From NCBI GenBank assembly GCA_964551735.1, contig CAZKEF010000010.1:1-64000 (forward strand): a stretch of DNA of 64,000 nucleotides. Reading direction: 5' to 3'. The notes under the pieces are model-generated. The model did not search any database. It saw only the letters and a list, made by a program, of their open reading frames with translations, and was not told where the DNA came from. Position numbers and translations under genes: made by a program. The DNA is from DAOUAT01 sp964551735 (GTDB lineage Bacteria > Chloroflexota > Anaerolineae > CG2-30-64-16). This document shows, piece after piece, positions 51,181 to 60,179 of this stretch. How positions within the stretch are numbered: position 1 is the stretch's first letter; each line of letters begins with the position of its first letter.

Positions 51181-51954
51181 ATGCTCACGCCATCTGCCCT
51201 TCAAGCCTACATGCGCGCCGCCGCGGCTTTGACCCACGATACGGTCGAGCTGCCGCCGTTCGCGTTGTTCTTCAACCCCAACGATCCGCTGCGTTATTTC
51301 AATTATGCCATTCCGCATGAACCGGTGCGCGAGATCGCGCGGGGGACGTTGGACGCCCTGCGCGCGGCCTTTGCGGCGCGGGAGCGGTTGCTGCGGTTTG
51401 AGTTCATCGGGGAGTACGCGCCTGACCTGGGGCCGGCCCTAGTCGCGGCCGGGCTGGCCGAAGAGGGCCGCAATCCGCTGCTGGTGTGCACCGCGGAGAC
51501 CTTCCGGCCCTCGGCGATCGTGCCGGGCCTGGCGATCCGCCAACTCACGCCCGATTCCCCGCGCGCCGACCTGGCCGCGTTCATCAGCGTGCAGGGGCGG
51601 AGCTTCGGTGAAGACGAGCGCGTCGAACCCACCGACGGCCAGGTGGCGGATCTTCGTCGCCGCACCGGACTGGGGGGCCGCAGCTTCCTGGGCCTGCTGG
51701 ACGGCGCGCCCGTTGCTGCGGCTTCGCACACCGCGCCACTGGACGGGTTCATCGAGCTGGTGGGGATCGCGACCCTGGCCGACTATCGCCGCCGCGGCAT
51801 TGCGGGTGCGCTGGTCGCGACCATAGCCCAGGCCGCGTTCCTGGCCGGCGTCCAGGTCGCGTTCCTGTCGGCCGCGGACGGGCGAGCCGGGCGGGTCTAT
51901 GAGCGGGTGGGTTTCAGACCATACGCGACCGCGTTGGCGTATTGCGAGGAGTGA
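51181..51954 (+). CDS. GNAT-family N-acetyltransferase
   Basis: The 257-residue protein has a C-terminal GNAT domain with ELVGIATLADYRRRGIAGAL (about residues 193-212) and YERVGFRPYATALAYCEE at the end. An N-terminal domain of about 115 residues precedes it. The substrate is unknown. It is next to a word-repeat spacer and the convergent aldo/keto reductase gene. Confidence 0.82.
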   Translation: MLTPSALQAYMRAAAALTHDTVELPPFALFFNPNDPLRYFNYAIPHEPVREIARGTLDALRAAFAARERLLRFEFIGEYAPDLGPALVAAGLAEEGRNPLLVCTAETFRPSAIVPGLAIRQLTPDSPRADLAAFISVQGRSFGEDERVEPTDGQVADLRRRTGLGGRSFLGLLDGAPVAAASHTAPLDGFIELVGIATLADYRRRGIAGALVATIAQAAFLAGVQVAFLSAADGRAGRVYERVGFRPYATALAYCEE

Positions 51955-51977
51955 ACTCAGGGAAGAAGGTTACTGCT

Positions 51978-52038
51978 GGAATCGAGACTTTAGCCGGTCA
52001 TCCCCGTCATGCAGAAAACCGGCTGAAACCTCGATTCC
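51978..52038. repeat. Palindromic repeat family A, copy 3 (intergenic)
   Basis: GGAATCGAGACTTTAGCCGG on the left pairs with CCGGCTGAAACCTCGATTCC on the right with few mismatches. It lies between the convergent GNAT and aldo/keto reductase genes. Confidence 0.85.
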
Positions 52039-52051
52039 GGATCGCCTGAAA

Positions 52052-52912
52052 CTACCAAAACATTGGCCCCATCTCTTGCCGGGCGACCAACGCATGCATC
52101 TCTTCATCTGAAGGGCGCTGCTCGAAGCGGCTGGTCGCGTCCAGCACCTTCGGCAGCACATGGATATCGCCGACGGTATTCAGGAAGACGCCGGGCTGGC
52201 CCAGCACGTACCAGACCGCCAGGTCAACGTCGGGCTGTTCCTCCAGCGGCTCATACCAGGTGGCGCGGGTCTGCGGCCGATCACCCCAACGCCGGCGGGT
52301 TATCCCCTTGATGGTTTGCACCGCGACGTTCTGCTCCTGGCAGACCTGCAGTAGCGCCTCGAAGTCGGCCGCGTACTGCAGGTTCTGCATCAGCAAGTAG
52401 TTGTAGGGTAGCAGCACCGAGTCGAAGTCGAAGCGCGCCAGGCTTTTCAGGTGCATGGCCGGCGCGGCGATCTCGTGGCCGGTCACGCCGATGAAGCGGG
52501 TCAGCCCCTGCTCACGCGCCTCGATCGCCGCCTCCAGCGCACCGCCCGGCCCCATGGCCACTTCCCACTCCTGCGGGTCTATCAAGAAGTGCAGTTGCAG
52601 CAGGTCCACGTGGTCGGTTTGCAGCCGCTCGAGCGACTCATGGATTTGCTGCTTCGCTTTCGTGTAGGTGCGCTCCTGGGTTTTGGTGGCCAGGAAGAAG
52701 TCCTTGCGGTAGCCCCGCTTCATCCACGGACCGATGCGCAGCTCCGCGTTGCCGTAGTTGCGCGCAGTGTCTATGTGGTTGACGCCGTAGTGCAGCAGCA
52801 CTTCCAGCGTGCGGTCCGCCTCGGCTTGGGTGACCGGGCCCAATGCGGCCGCGCCGAAGATCGCGCGAGTGCTCAAGTGGCCGGTGCGGCCGAAAGTAGA
52901 TGTTGGGATCAT
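52052..52912 (-). CDS. Aldo/keto reductase
   Basis: The 286-residue protein is a TIM-barrel NADPH oxidoreductase. The catalytic tetrad can be seen: Asp and Tyr in HIDTARNYG, Lys in LATKTQE and His in LLQLHFL. The substrate is not predictable. The start ATG 52912 is chosen because GAGAGG lies nine bases upstream; a start eight codons earlier is possible. It follows the hydroxyacyl-CoA dehydrogenase gene by 36 bases. Confidence 0.88.
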   Translation of the reverse strand: MIPTSTFGRTGHLSTRAIFGAAALGPVTQAEADRTLEVLLHYGVNHIDTARNYGNAELRIGPWMKRGYRKDFFLATKTQERTYTKAKQQIHESLERLQTDHVDLLQLHFLIDPQEWEVAMGPGGALEAAIEAREQGLTRFIGVTGHEIAAPAMHLKSLARFDFDSVLLPYNYLLMQNLQYAADFEALLQVCQEQNVAVQTIKGITRRRWGDRPQTRATWYEPLEEQPDVDLAVWYVLGQPGVFLNTVGDIHVLPKVLDATSRFEQRPSDEEMHALVARQEMGPMFW

Positions 52913-52948
52913 GTTGAAAATCCTCTCATAGTTCAAATCCGTGTTGTG

Positions 52949-53809
52949 CTACTTGCCGTACTCGTAAAATCCCCTCCCGCTCTTCTTCCCCAAATATCCC
53001 GCGGCCACCATCCGGCGCAGCAGGGGGGGCGCGGCGAAGCGCGGGTCCTTGGTCTCGGTGAACACGGCATCCGCGATGAACAGCGTGGTGTCCAGCCCCA
53101 CGAAGTCCAGCAGGGTGAACGGCCCCATAGGGTGGCCCAACCCCAACCGGATGCCGGTGTCGAAGTCCTCTTTGGTGGCGACGCCCCGTTCCAGCGCTTC
53201 GATGGCCTGCAACAGGTAGGGGATCAGCAGCAGGTTGACAATGAAGCCGGGGGTGTCTTTGCTGACGATGATGGTCTTGCCCAGGCTTTCGCCGAACGTT
53301 CTCGCGGCCTGGAAGGTTTCTTCGGAGGTGAGGAAGGTGCGCACCATTTCTAGCAGGGCCATTACCGGGACCGGCTGCATGAAGTGCAGGCCCAAGACTT
53401 TGTCGGGCCGTTTGGTGGCCGCGGCCATCTCGGTGATCGCCAGGGACGAAGTGTTGCTGGCCAGGATGGCGTGGGGCGGCGCGACCGCGTCCACTTCGGC
53501 GAAGATCCTGCGTTTCAGGTCGAGGTTTTCGATCACGGCCTCGATGATCAGGTCGCACTCGGCAAATGCGCCTGCGTTGGTCGTGCCGATAATGCGCGAT
53601 CGGGCGGTATCGCGGTCGGCTGCGGCCAGCTTGCCCTTGGCCACTGCGCGATCCATGGAACTGTTGATGCGTGCAAGCCCGCTTTCCAGCAGCTCGCGGC
53701 TGACCTCGCGCACGATGACGGTGTAGCCGGATTTGGCGCACACCTCGGCGATGCCCGCGCCCATGAGCCCGCAGCCCACGACGCCGACTCTTGAGATTCC
53801 TTGCGACAT
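52949..53809 (-). CDS. 3-hydroxyacyl-CoA dehydrogenase (3-hydroxybutyryl-CoA type)
   Basis: The 286-residue protein has the NAD loop VGVVGCGLMGAGIAEVCAKS, the substrate Ser/Asn in ASNTSSLAI and the catalytic His in LGLHFMQPVPVM. The C-terminal domain has RLGLGHPMGPFTLLDFVGLD. It oxidises 3-hydroxyacyl-CoA in fatty-acid or butyrate metabolism. ATG 53809 has AGGAGG upstream. A promoter with TATAAT at 53846-53851 precedes it. Confidence 0.93.
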   Translation of the reverse strand: MSQGISRVGVVGCGLMGAGIAEVCAKSGYTVIVREVSRELLESGLARINSSMDRAVAKGKLAAADRDTARSRIIGTTNAGAFAECDLIIEAVIENLDLKRRIFAEVDAVAPPHAILASNTSSLAITEMAAATKRPDKVLGLHFMQPVPVMALLEMVRTFLTSEETFQAARTFGESLGKTIIVSKDTPGFIVNLLLIPYLLQAIEALERGVATKEDFDTGIRLGLGHPMGPFTLLDFVGLDTTLFIADAVFTETKDPRFAAPPLLRRMVAAGYLGKKSGRGFYEYGK

Positions 53810-53845
53810 TGCAAGCCTCCTGTGGTGTGACGATATAGGGTCTTG

Positions 53846-53874
53846 ATTATACTCCCTTTCCGCGACCCGCACAA
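53846..53874 (-). promoter_or_regulatory. Promoter of the hydroxyacyl-CoA dehydrogenase gene
   Basis: On the complement, consensus TATAAT (53846-53851) has a weak -35 TTGTGC (53869-53874) 17 bases upstream. Confidence 0.55.
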
Positions 53875-53896
53875 AAGCGTATTCAGCCATGCACGG

Positions 53897-53926
53897 TTGG
53901 CGCTTTGCACATGCTTGATGTAAAAT
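53897..53926 (+). promoter_or_regulatory. Possible promoter of the zinc-type dehydrogenase gene
   Basis: TTGGCG (53897-53902) and TAAAAT (53921-53926) are 18 bases apart, divergent from the dehydrogenase promoter and close to it. Confidence 0.4.
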
Positions 53927-53970
53927 GCCAGGGTATTTGATCCGGTGACATTACTTTACGGAGCAACCCT

Positions 53971-55008
53971 ATGCGTGCTATTGTCTTCGAACAACACGGT
54001 GGCCCCGAAGTGTTAGTTCATCGGGACGACATCCCTGTGCCGCAGCCCGGCTCCGGTGAGGTGCTGGTGGCCGTGAGGTGCGCGGCGCTGAACCGGCTGG
54101 ACCATTTCGTCCGTATCGGTTGGCGCGGCTTGGACCTGATTTTTCCCCACATCCTCGGATCGGACTTCAGCGGTGCCATCGCGGCACTGGGCGCGGGCGT
54201 GGCCGGCTGGACTATCGGCCAGCGGGTGGTGGCGAACCCGACGCTTTGGTGTGGCCGCTGCCCGCAGTGCGTGGCCGGCTGGCATAACCGTTGTGATTCA
54301 TTCGCTATCCTGGGCGAGCATGTCCGCGGCGCCTACGCGGAGTATGTGACTGTCCCAGCCCGCAATCTGGTCGCCATCCCCGAGGGCTACCCCGACGATC
54401 TGGCGGCCGCGGCGCCGTTGGTGAGCGTGACCGCCTGGCATATGCTGATCGTCGCCGGCCGTCTGCGCGCGGGCGAGACCGTCCTGGTGGTGGGCGCGGG
54501 CGGTGGGGTTAACAGCATGGCGATCCAGATCGCTAAACTGGCCGGCGCAACGGTGGGCGTGGTGGCCGCGAACGCGCAGAAGGCCGCGCAGGCCCGTGAA
54601 CGGGGCGCAGATTGGGCCGTCGATCGCGCGACCGAGCCCAATTGGAGTAAAGCGGTCTACACACTGACCGGCCGCCGCGGGGTTGATGTGGTGGTGGACA
54701 ACGTCGGCGGGGCCACCTGGGGCAGCAGCCTGCGCTGCCTGGCGCGCGGCGGCCGCCTGCTGACGGTCGGCGGCACGACGGGTTACGAAGCGATGACCCC
54801 GGTCAACCTGATGTTTGGCAAGCATCTGAGCATCATTGGTTCCACTATGGGCACCCAGGCCGACTTCGAGGCGGTGATGGCTCAGGTCTTCGCCGGCAAC
54901 TTGAAGCCGGTGGTGGATAGCATCTTTCCGTTGGCGCGGTATGGCGACGCGCTAACCCGTATGTTGGGCGGAGAGGCATTCGGGAAGATCCTGGTAGCGG
55001 TCGTTTGA
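53971..55008 (+). CDS. Zinc-binding alcohol dehydrogenase family protein
   Basis: The 345-residue protein is a medium-chain dehydrogenase/reductase. The structural-zinc cysteines are in CGRCPQCVAGWHNRC (about residues 94-108). The NAD(P) loop is VLVVGAGGGVNSMAIQIAK (about 172-190). The N-terminus (MRAIVFEQHGGPEVLVHRDD) is like quinone oxidoreductases. Substrate unknown. It stands alone after a divergent gap. Confidence 0.88.
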   Translation: MRAIVFEQHGGPEVLVHRDDIPVPQPGSGEVLVAVRCAALNRLDHFVRIGWRGLDLIFPHILGSDFSGAIAALGAGVAGWTIGQRVVANPTLWCGRCPQCVAGWHNRCDSFAILGEHVRGAYAEYVTVPARNLVAIPEGYPDDLAAAAPLVSVTAWHMLIVAGRLRAGETVLVVGAGGGVNSMAIQIAKLAGATVGVVAANAQKAAQARERGADWAVDRATEPNWSKAVYTLTGRRGVDVVVDNVGGATWGSSLRCLARGGRLLTVGGTTGYEAMTPVNLMFGKHLSIIGSTMGTQADFEAVMAQVFAGNLKPVVDSIFPLARYGDALTRMLGGEAFGKILVAVV

Positions 55009-55103
55009 GTTTTCTGCGCGACCTTGCCGCCTGGCTGCGGTTAATGTGAGAGGGATCGGAGAGGGGGCAGGGGCCGCACTTGCGCGGTCGTCCCCGCGAG
55101 CGT

Positions 55104-56186
55104 ATGGTTGCAGGATTATTGTTGCGGCGAGCGCTATGGTTGCCGGCCGCGGGCGCAGGGCTGGCTGCTACAGCCACGCGCTATTACCTGACCCATCCCC
55201 AGCGGGTCATCGTTGATCTGCCGGCCGACCTGGCCGCGCGCGGCCAACATATCCATCTACATGCCAACGATGGGGCGCGCCTGCACGCGATCTGGCTCCC
55301 AACTGATACTGAGTCAGTGGGGGACCATGCCGATCGCACCATCGTCCACTTGCACGGCTACAACGGCAGCGCGGGCCTTCTGGTTTCCCGCGTGCCGCCT
55401 GTGCGGCGGGGCATGGTGAAACTGCCATCCAACGGCGCGAATGAGCGTCTATCCGGACAACTTCCTGACTGCCATCCTGAACGCGTCGCAGGAGGGCGAA
55501 CTTATGGGCAAAGCCGCGCCCTGCGACGCGCTCAGGGTGCTTTATCGGCTTTCCGGCGTGGTCCTGAGCCGCTGTGCGCCTGGCCGTTGGTGCGGGCCGG
55601 GTTAGCGCGAGGCTTCAACTTCTTGTTGACCGATATCCGTTCCCACGGCCAGTCTGGGGGGACGTGGGACACGACCGGCCGGCTGGCCGTATCGGACGCG
55701 ATGAGGTGGGCCAGGTGGCTGCGCGAGGAACACGGCCAGTTATGGGCCGGGCTGTGGGGCCATTCGTTCGGCGCGTCGGTGGGGCTGGCGTTGGCGGTCA
55801 AGGCCTCCGGCGGCGGCTTCGATGCGATGGTGTTGGACAGCCCGGCCGTGTCCGCAGAGGGCGTCTACTCGGGCCTGGTGCGCAAGCCGGCCTATTGGGT
55901 TGTCCGGCCGGTGATCTGCCAGCTTTCGAACAGGAGACTGCTGGACGAGCTGGCAGCCGCCCGTGTCTGGATGCCGATCCGGCTGATCCACGGCGAGGTC
56001 GATCGCCATGTGCCGGCCTGGCACAGCCAGCGCGTTTACGAATTGATTCGCAACGCCGATACGTCGGAGCGTGCCACGTTGTGGTTGGTGCCGGGTGCGG
56101 ATCACCTGGAGGCGCTGGGGTTGGCGGAGCACGCCTACATCGCCCAGACGCTGGGCTGGTTTGAGCAATGGTTTGGACAAGGATAG
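55104..56186 (+). CDS. Alpha/beta hydrolase with a repeat-derived insertion
   Basis: The 360-residue protein has one N-terminal hydrophobic helix and an alpha/beta hydrolase domain. The triad is intact: Ser221 in GHSFG, Asp300 in HGEVDRH and His334 in GADHLEAL. Between strand HLHGYNGSAGLL and the segment PLVRAGLARGFNFLLTDIRS there are about 65 extra residues (about 92-158). They include HPERVAGGRTYGQSRALRRA, encoded by a palindromic element at 55473-55539. The frame stays open and the catalytic part follows in normal order. The start ATG 55104 is the most likely one. Confidence 0.82.
   Translation: MVAGLLLRRALWLPAAGAGLAATATRYYLTHPQRVIVDLPADLAARGQHIHLHANDGARLHAIWLPTDTESVGDHADRTIVHLHGYNGSAGLLVSRVPPVRRGMVKLPSNGANERLSGQLPDCHPERVAGGRTYGQSRALRRAQGALSAFRRGPEPLCAWPLVRAGLARGFNFLLTDIRSHGQSGGTWDTTGRLAVSDAMRWARWLREEHGQLWAGLWGHSFGASVGLALAVKASGGGFDAMVLDSPAVSAEGVYSGLVRKPAYWVVRPVICQLSNRRLLDELAAARVWMPIRLIHGEVDRHVPAWHSQRVYELIRNADTSERATLWLVPGADHLEALGLAEHAYIAQTLGWFEQWFGQG
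55473..55539. repeat. Palindromic repeat family D-like, copy 2 (inside hydrolase)
   Basis: CATCCTGAACGCGTCGCAGG (55473-55492) is nearly the complement of CCTGCGACGCGCTCAGGGTG (55520-55539). The outer word CATCCTGA...TCAGG(A/G)TG is shared with the element at 28573-28698. It is translated in frame. Confidence 0.8.
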
Positions 56187-56196
56187 GAGTTCTTCA

Positions 56197-56889
56197 TTGA
56201 ATCGATTATTGGTTGCTATCATCCGGTGGCTGGTGGTCACCGCTATGCCTATATTCATCGTCCTGCTGGCAGCCCGCGTCATGGTGAACGCCTGGTATCC
56301 TGTTTTTGAATACGCCAAGCCCGACTTTCCTCCTGACCCCTATGGCTTCACCCAGGCGCAGCGCCTGGAGTTGGGCACTGCCAGCATTGATTTCCTGAAT
56401 AGCCCGCAGCCGCCGGAGGAAGCGGTCAGTATGTTAGAGGCGCTACGGCTGCCCGGCACTGATCGGCCGCTCTTCAACAAGTACGAGCTGAGCCACATGA
56501 TTGACGTCAAGCGGTTGACCGACATTTTGTGGCGCGTGCTGCTGGCCGCCGGCATCGTCGTCCTGGGTGGGACGGGCGGGCTGTTGGCCCGCCGTCTCAC
56601 GCGGCGGGATGGCGCCGCGGCCCTGTTCGTCGGCGGCGTGTTGACGACTGGCCTGCTGGTGGTGCTGATCAGTATGGTGTTGCTCTCGTGGCGCTGGTTC
56701 TTCATCGCGTTCCATGATGTCTTCTTCCCGCCAGGCACGTGGACGTTCGATTGGTCCGACTCATTGATCCGCCTGTTCCCTGACCGCTTCTGGTTCGACG
56801 CAGGCGTGCTGCTGGTGGGCGGCGCACTGGCGCTTGGGGTTGTGGTAACGATGGCTGGCTGGGCCATAGGACGGCGCGCGCGGGAGTGA
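56197..56889 (+). CDS. Integral membrane protein, TIGR01906/DUF1461 type
   Basis: The 230-residue protein has four membrane helices with a large loop after the first. The loop holds YGFTQAQRLELGTASIDFLN, and the later part LSWRWFFIAFHDVFFPPGTW with DWSDSLIRLFPDRFWFD is the family hallmark. Function unknown. The start is TTG 56197 with ATAGGAGT upstream. It follows the hydrolase by 10 bases. Confidence 0.85.
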   Translation: MNRLLVAIIRWLVVTAMPIFIVLLAARVMVNAWYPVFEYAKPDFPPDPYGFTQAQRLELGTASIDFLNSPQPPEEAVSMLEALRLPGTDRPLFNKYELSHMIDVKRLTDILWRVLLAAGIVVLGGTGGLLARRLTRRDGAAALFVGGVLTTGLLVVLISMVLLSWRWFFIAFHDVFFPPGTWTFDWSDSLIRLFPDRFWFDAGVLLVGGALALGVVVTMAGWAIGRRARE

Positions 56890-56898
56890 CATTATAAC

Positions 56899-56985
56899 TA
56901 CTGCGTATTACGTACTACATACTTGGAAACGCTCCAGGCAATACGCAGTATGCAGTATGCAGCACGCAGTACGCAATTCAGTTCG
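56899..56985. repeat. Word-repeat spacer hairpin before the carboxyltransferase gene
   Basis: ACTGCGTATT on the left is the exact complement of AATACGCAGT on the right. The right side continues as repeats of ACGCAGTATGCAGTATGCAG. It has no T-tract. Confidence 0.65.
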
Positions 56986-56993
56986 GAGCATTC

Positions 56994-58541
56994 ATGTCTC
57001 ATCAAGACAAGATCAACCGTTTACGTGAGATGAAATACCTGTCGGCCCTGGGCGGCGGCGTGGCGCGCATCAAGCAGCAGCACGCTAAGGGTAAGCTGAC
57101 CGCGCGCGAACGGGTCGAGTTGTTGCTGGACAAAGGCAGCTTCGTAGAGCTTGATCGGTTCGTGACTGCCCGCGATGGCAGTTATGCCGCCGATCAGCGT
57201 TTTCTTGGGGACGGCGTCGTGACGGGATATGGCACGATTGACCGGCGCCTGGTGTATGTCTTCTCCCAGGATTTCACCGTGTTCGGCGGTTCGCTGTCCG
57301 AAGCCCACGCGGCCAAGATCTGCAAGGTCATGGATCTCGCCATGAAGAACGGCGCGCCGGTGATTGGCCTGAACGATTCGGGCGGCGCGCGCATCCAAGA
57401 GGGGGTGGTCAGCCTAGGCGGCTATGCCGATATCTTCCTGCGCAACACCCTGGCTTCCGGCGTGATCCCGCAGATCAGCATCATCATGGGGCCGTGCGCT
57501 GGCGGCGCGGTCTACTCGCCGGCCATTACCGATTTCATCATCATGGTGAAGGAGACCAGCAACATGTTCGTCACCGGCCCGGACGTGGTGAAAACCGTGA
57601 CCCATGAGCAGGTGACGCACGAGGCGTTGGGCGGCGCGTTAACCCATGCATCCATGAGCGGCGTGGCGCACTTCGCGGCCGATGGGGAGGAGGACGCGGT
57701 GTTCCTGGCCCAGAAGCTGTTCAGCTACATCCCCAGCAACAACCTGGCCGACCCGCCCCTGGCCCGCGGGGAGGATGATCCGCTGCGCACCGATGAGGCG
57801 CTGGATACGTTGATCCCTGAGGAGCCGAACCGCCCCTACGATATGCGGGACGTGATCACCCGGATCGTGGACGACGGTGAGTTCTTCGAGATTATGCAGC
57901 ACTTCGCCGGCAACATCCTGATCGGCTACGCTCGGCTGGACGGCCGCAGCGTGGGCATCGTGGCCAATCAGCCCGCGGTGTTGGCCGGCGTGTTGGACAT
58001 CAACGCCAGCGTCAAGGCCGCGCGGTTCGTTCGGTTCTGCGACGCGTTTAACATTCCCATCGTCACCCTGGTGGATGTGCCCGGGTTCCTGCCCGGCACG
58101 GCCCAGGAGCACGGCGGCATCATCCGCCATGGCGCCAAGCTGCTCTATGCTTACGCCGAGGCGACCGTGCCCAAGCTGACGGTGATCACCCGCAAGGCCT
58201 ATGGCGGCGCGTACGACGTGATGAGCTCCAAGCACTTGCGCGGGGACATCAACCTGGCGTGGCCCTCGGCCGAGATCGCGGTGATGGGGCCGGACGGCGC
58301 GGTGAATATCGTGTTCAAGCGGGAGATCGCTGCGGCCGCAAGCCCTGACGAGGCCCGCGCTCGGCTAGTGGCCGAATATCGCGAGAAGTTCGCCAATCCT
58401 TACATCGCAGCTTCGCGGGGCTACGTGGACGCGGTCATTGAGCCCCACGAAACCCGCCCCCGCCTGATCAACGCGCTGGAGATGTTGCAGAACAAGCGGG
58501 ACGCGAATCCGCCGAAGAAGCATGGCAATATACCGCTGTGA
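56994..58541 (+). CDS. pccB: Acyl-CoA (propionyl-CoA) carboxylase, carboxyltransferase subunit
   Basis: The 515-residue protein transfers CO2 from carboxybiotin to propionyl-CoA (or acetyl-CoA). It has GKLTARERVELLLDKGSFVE, the acyl-CoA-binding GLNDSGGARIQEGVVSLGGY (about residues 124-143) with MGPCAGGAVYSP, and the carboxybiotin-site region VDVPGFLPGTAQEHGGIIRH. It is followed by the biotin carboxylase and biotin carrier genes and, further on, methylmalonyl-CoA mutase, which favours propionyl-CoA as substrate. Confidence 0.92.
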   Translation: MSHQDKINRLREMKYLSALGGGVARIKQQHAKGKLTARERVELLLDKGSFVELDRFVTARDGSYAADQRFLGDGVVTGYGTIDRRLVYVFSQDFTVFGGSLSEAHAAKICKVMDLAMKNGAPVIGLNDSGGARIQEGVVSLGGYADIFLRNTLASGVIPQISIIMGPCAGGAVYSPAITDFIIMVKETSNMFVTGPDVVKTVTHEQVTHEALGGALTHASMSGVAHFAADGEEDAVFLAQKLFSYIPSNNLADPPLARGEDDPLRTDEALDTLIPEEPNRPYDMRDVITRIVDDGEFFEIMQHFAGNILIGYARLDGRSVGIVANQPAVLAGVLDINASVKAARFVRFCDAFNIPIVTLVDVPGFLPGTAQEHGGIIRHGAKLLYAYAEATVPKLTVITRKAYGGAYDVMSSKHLRGDINLAWPSAEIAVMGPDGAVNIVFKREIAAAASPDEARARLVAEYREKFANPYIAASRGYVDAVIEPHETRPRLINALEMLQNKRDANPPKKHGNIPL

Positions 58542-58604
58542 TTGTGCGATTGTGTGAGTGTGGGGGTATGGGAATGTGGGAGCACTCCCATACCCCCACA
58601 CATC
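58541..58604. repeat. Word-repeat spacer hairpin, pccB-accC
   Basis: TGTGGGGGTATGGG and CCCATACCCCCACA form a perfect 14-bp stem, with TGTGCGATTGTGTGAGTGTG words before it. The same words make the hairpin at 49995-50056. It could set the ratio of the two subunits. Confidence 0.75.
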
Positions 58605-58619
58605 AAAACCGGAGCGCTA

Positions 58620-60158
58620 ATGTTCAACAAAGTCCTGATCGCTAACCGCGGCGAGATTGCCATCCGTGTCATCCGGGCCTGCCAGGAGCGTGGAGTGCGC
58701 ACGGTGGCGGTGTATTCGGATGCCGACCGGTCCGCGCTGCATGTGCGTTATGCCGACGAGGCGCACCGGATCGGCCCACCGCCCGCGCGCGAAAGCTATC
58801 TGAACATCCCGGCCATCCTCGAGGTCGCCCGGCGCTCCGGCGCGGAGGCGATCCATCCCGGCTACGGGTTTCTGTCAGAGAATGAGGAATTTGCCCAGGC
58901 CGTGCTGGATGCCGGGATCGCCTGGGTGGGGCCATCACCCAGCGCCATTTATGCCATGGGCGACAAAGTGATGGCGCGGCGGGCCATGATCGCAGCCGGC
59001 GTGCCGGTGGTCCCGGGCAGCGATTCGGCCGCGGGGTGCGACGCGTGCGCCGGCCTGTCGGACGCAGACGCGGTCCGCGCCGCCAGCGAGATCGGTTATC
59101 CGGTGGTGGTGAAGGCGTCGGCCGGCGGCGGCGGCAAGGGGATGCGCGTCGTCTCCGACCCGGACGAGCTGCCTCGCGCCCTGGCGGCTGCACGGCGCGA
59201 GGCCACGGCCGCGTTCGGCGACGACAACATTTACCTGGAGAAGTTGATCGCCCGGGCGCGGCACGTGGAGATCCAGGTGCTGGCCGACAGCTTCGGCAAC
59301 TGCATCCACTTGGGCGAGCGAGAATGCTCCATCCAGCGCCGGCATCAGAAGCTCATCGAGGAGGCGCCCTCGGTGGCTGTCACCCCCGAGCTGCGAGCCC
59401 AGATGGGCGCGATTGCCGTGCGTGCAGCCCAGGCGGTGGGTTACAGCAACGCCGGCACGGTCGAATTCTTGCTGGACCGCGCAGGCGACTTCTACTTCCT
59501 GGAGATGAACACCCGACTTCAGGTCGAGCACCCGGTCACCGAACTGGTCACGGGGATTGACATCGTGAAGGAGCAGTTCGCCATTGCGTCGGGCCGCAGG
59601 TTGCGCTGGATCCAGGATGAGGTCACTTTCAAAGGCCACGCCATCGAATGCCGCATCAGCGCAGAAGACCCGTACAACAACTTCCTGCCCCAGACCGGCC
59701 GCGTCACCAATCTCTTGGAACCGACCGGCCCCGGCGTGCGCCTGGAGAGCGGCATTTACGCAGGCTGGGAGGTTAGTTTGTATTATGACCCTTTGCTTGC
59801 GAAGCTGGTGGTCTGGGGTGAAACCCGGCCGGAGGCGATCCTGCGCATGCGCCGCGCGCTGGCCGAATACCGGGTCGGCGGCCTGCACACCACGATCCCG
59901 TTCCATCAACAGGTGATGGACAGCACGCGGTTCCAGTGGGGCCAGTTTGACACCGGCTTCGTGGATGGGCCGGATGGCTTCCGCCTGGCGGCCGCGCCCA
60001 GCCGAGACCTGGCACAGGTGGCGGCCATCGCAGCCGCGTTGGTCGAACACGAGAAGGGGCAGCAGGCGGTTGTTTTGGGCTCAGGATGCGGCGAGAACGG
60101 TGAGCAGATCTCGCCCTGGAAGCTGGCCGGTCGTCCGGCCCGCGGGATCGGGCGCTGA
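58620..60158 (+). CDS. accC: Biotin carboxylase subunit of acyl-CoA carboxylase
   Basis: The 512-residue enzyme carboxylates biotin with ATP and bicarbonate. The start ATG 58620 (GGAGC upstream) gives MFNKVLIANRGEIAIRVIRA. ATP-grasp motifs include VVKASAGGGGKGMRVV, ERECSIQRRHQKLIEEAPS and FLEMNTRLQVEHPVTEL. About 60 residues extend past the usual end but contain no biotin site; the carrier is the next gene. A longer frame upstream runs through the word-repeat hairpin and is rejected. Confidence 0.95.
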   Translation: MFNKVLIANRGEIAIRVIRACQERGVRTVAVYSDADRSALHVRYADEAHRIGPPPARESYLNIPAILEVARRSGAEAIHPGYGFLSENEEFAQAVLDAGIAWVGPSPSAIYAMGDKVMARRAMIAAGVPVVPGSDSAAGCDACAGLSDADAVRAASEIGYPVVVKASAGGGGKGMRVVSDPDELPRALAAARREATAAFGDDNIYLEKLIARARHVEIQVLADSFGNCIHLGERECSIQRRHQKLIEEAPSVAVTPELRAQMGAIAVRAAQAVGYSNAGTVEFLLDRAGDFYFLEMNTRLQVEHPVTELVTGIDIVKEQFAIASGRRLRWIQDEVTFKGHAIECRISAEDPYNNFLPQTGRVTNLLEPTGPGVRLESGIYAGWEVSLYYDPLLAKLVVWGETRPEAILRMRRALAEYRVGGLHTTIPFHQQVMDSTRFQWGQFDTGFVDGPDGFRLAAAPSRDLAQVAAIAAALVEHEKGQQAVVLGSGCGENGEQISPWKLAGRPARGIGR

Positions 60159-60179
60159 AGCGGCGCGGGACAGGGTGGC

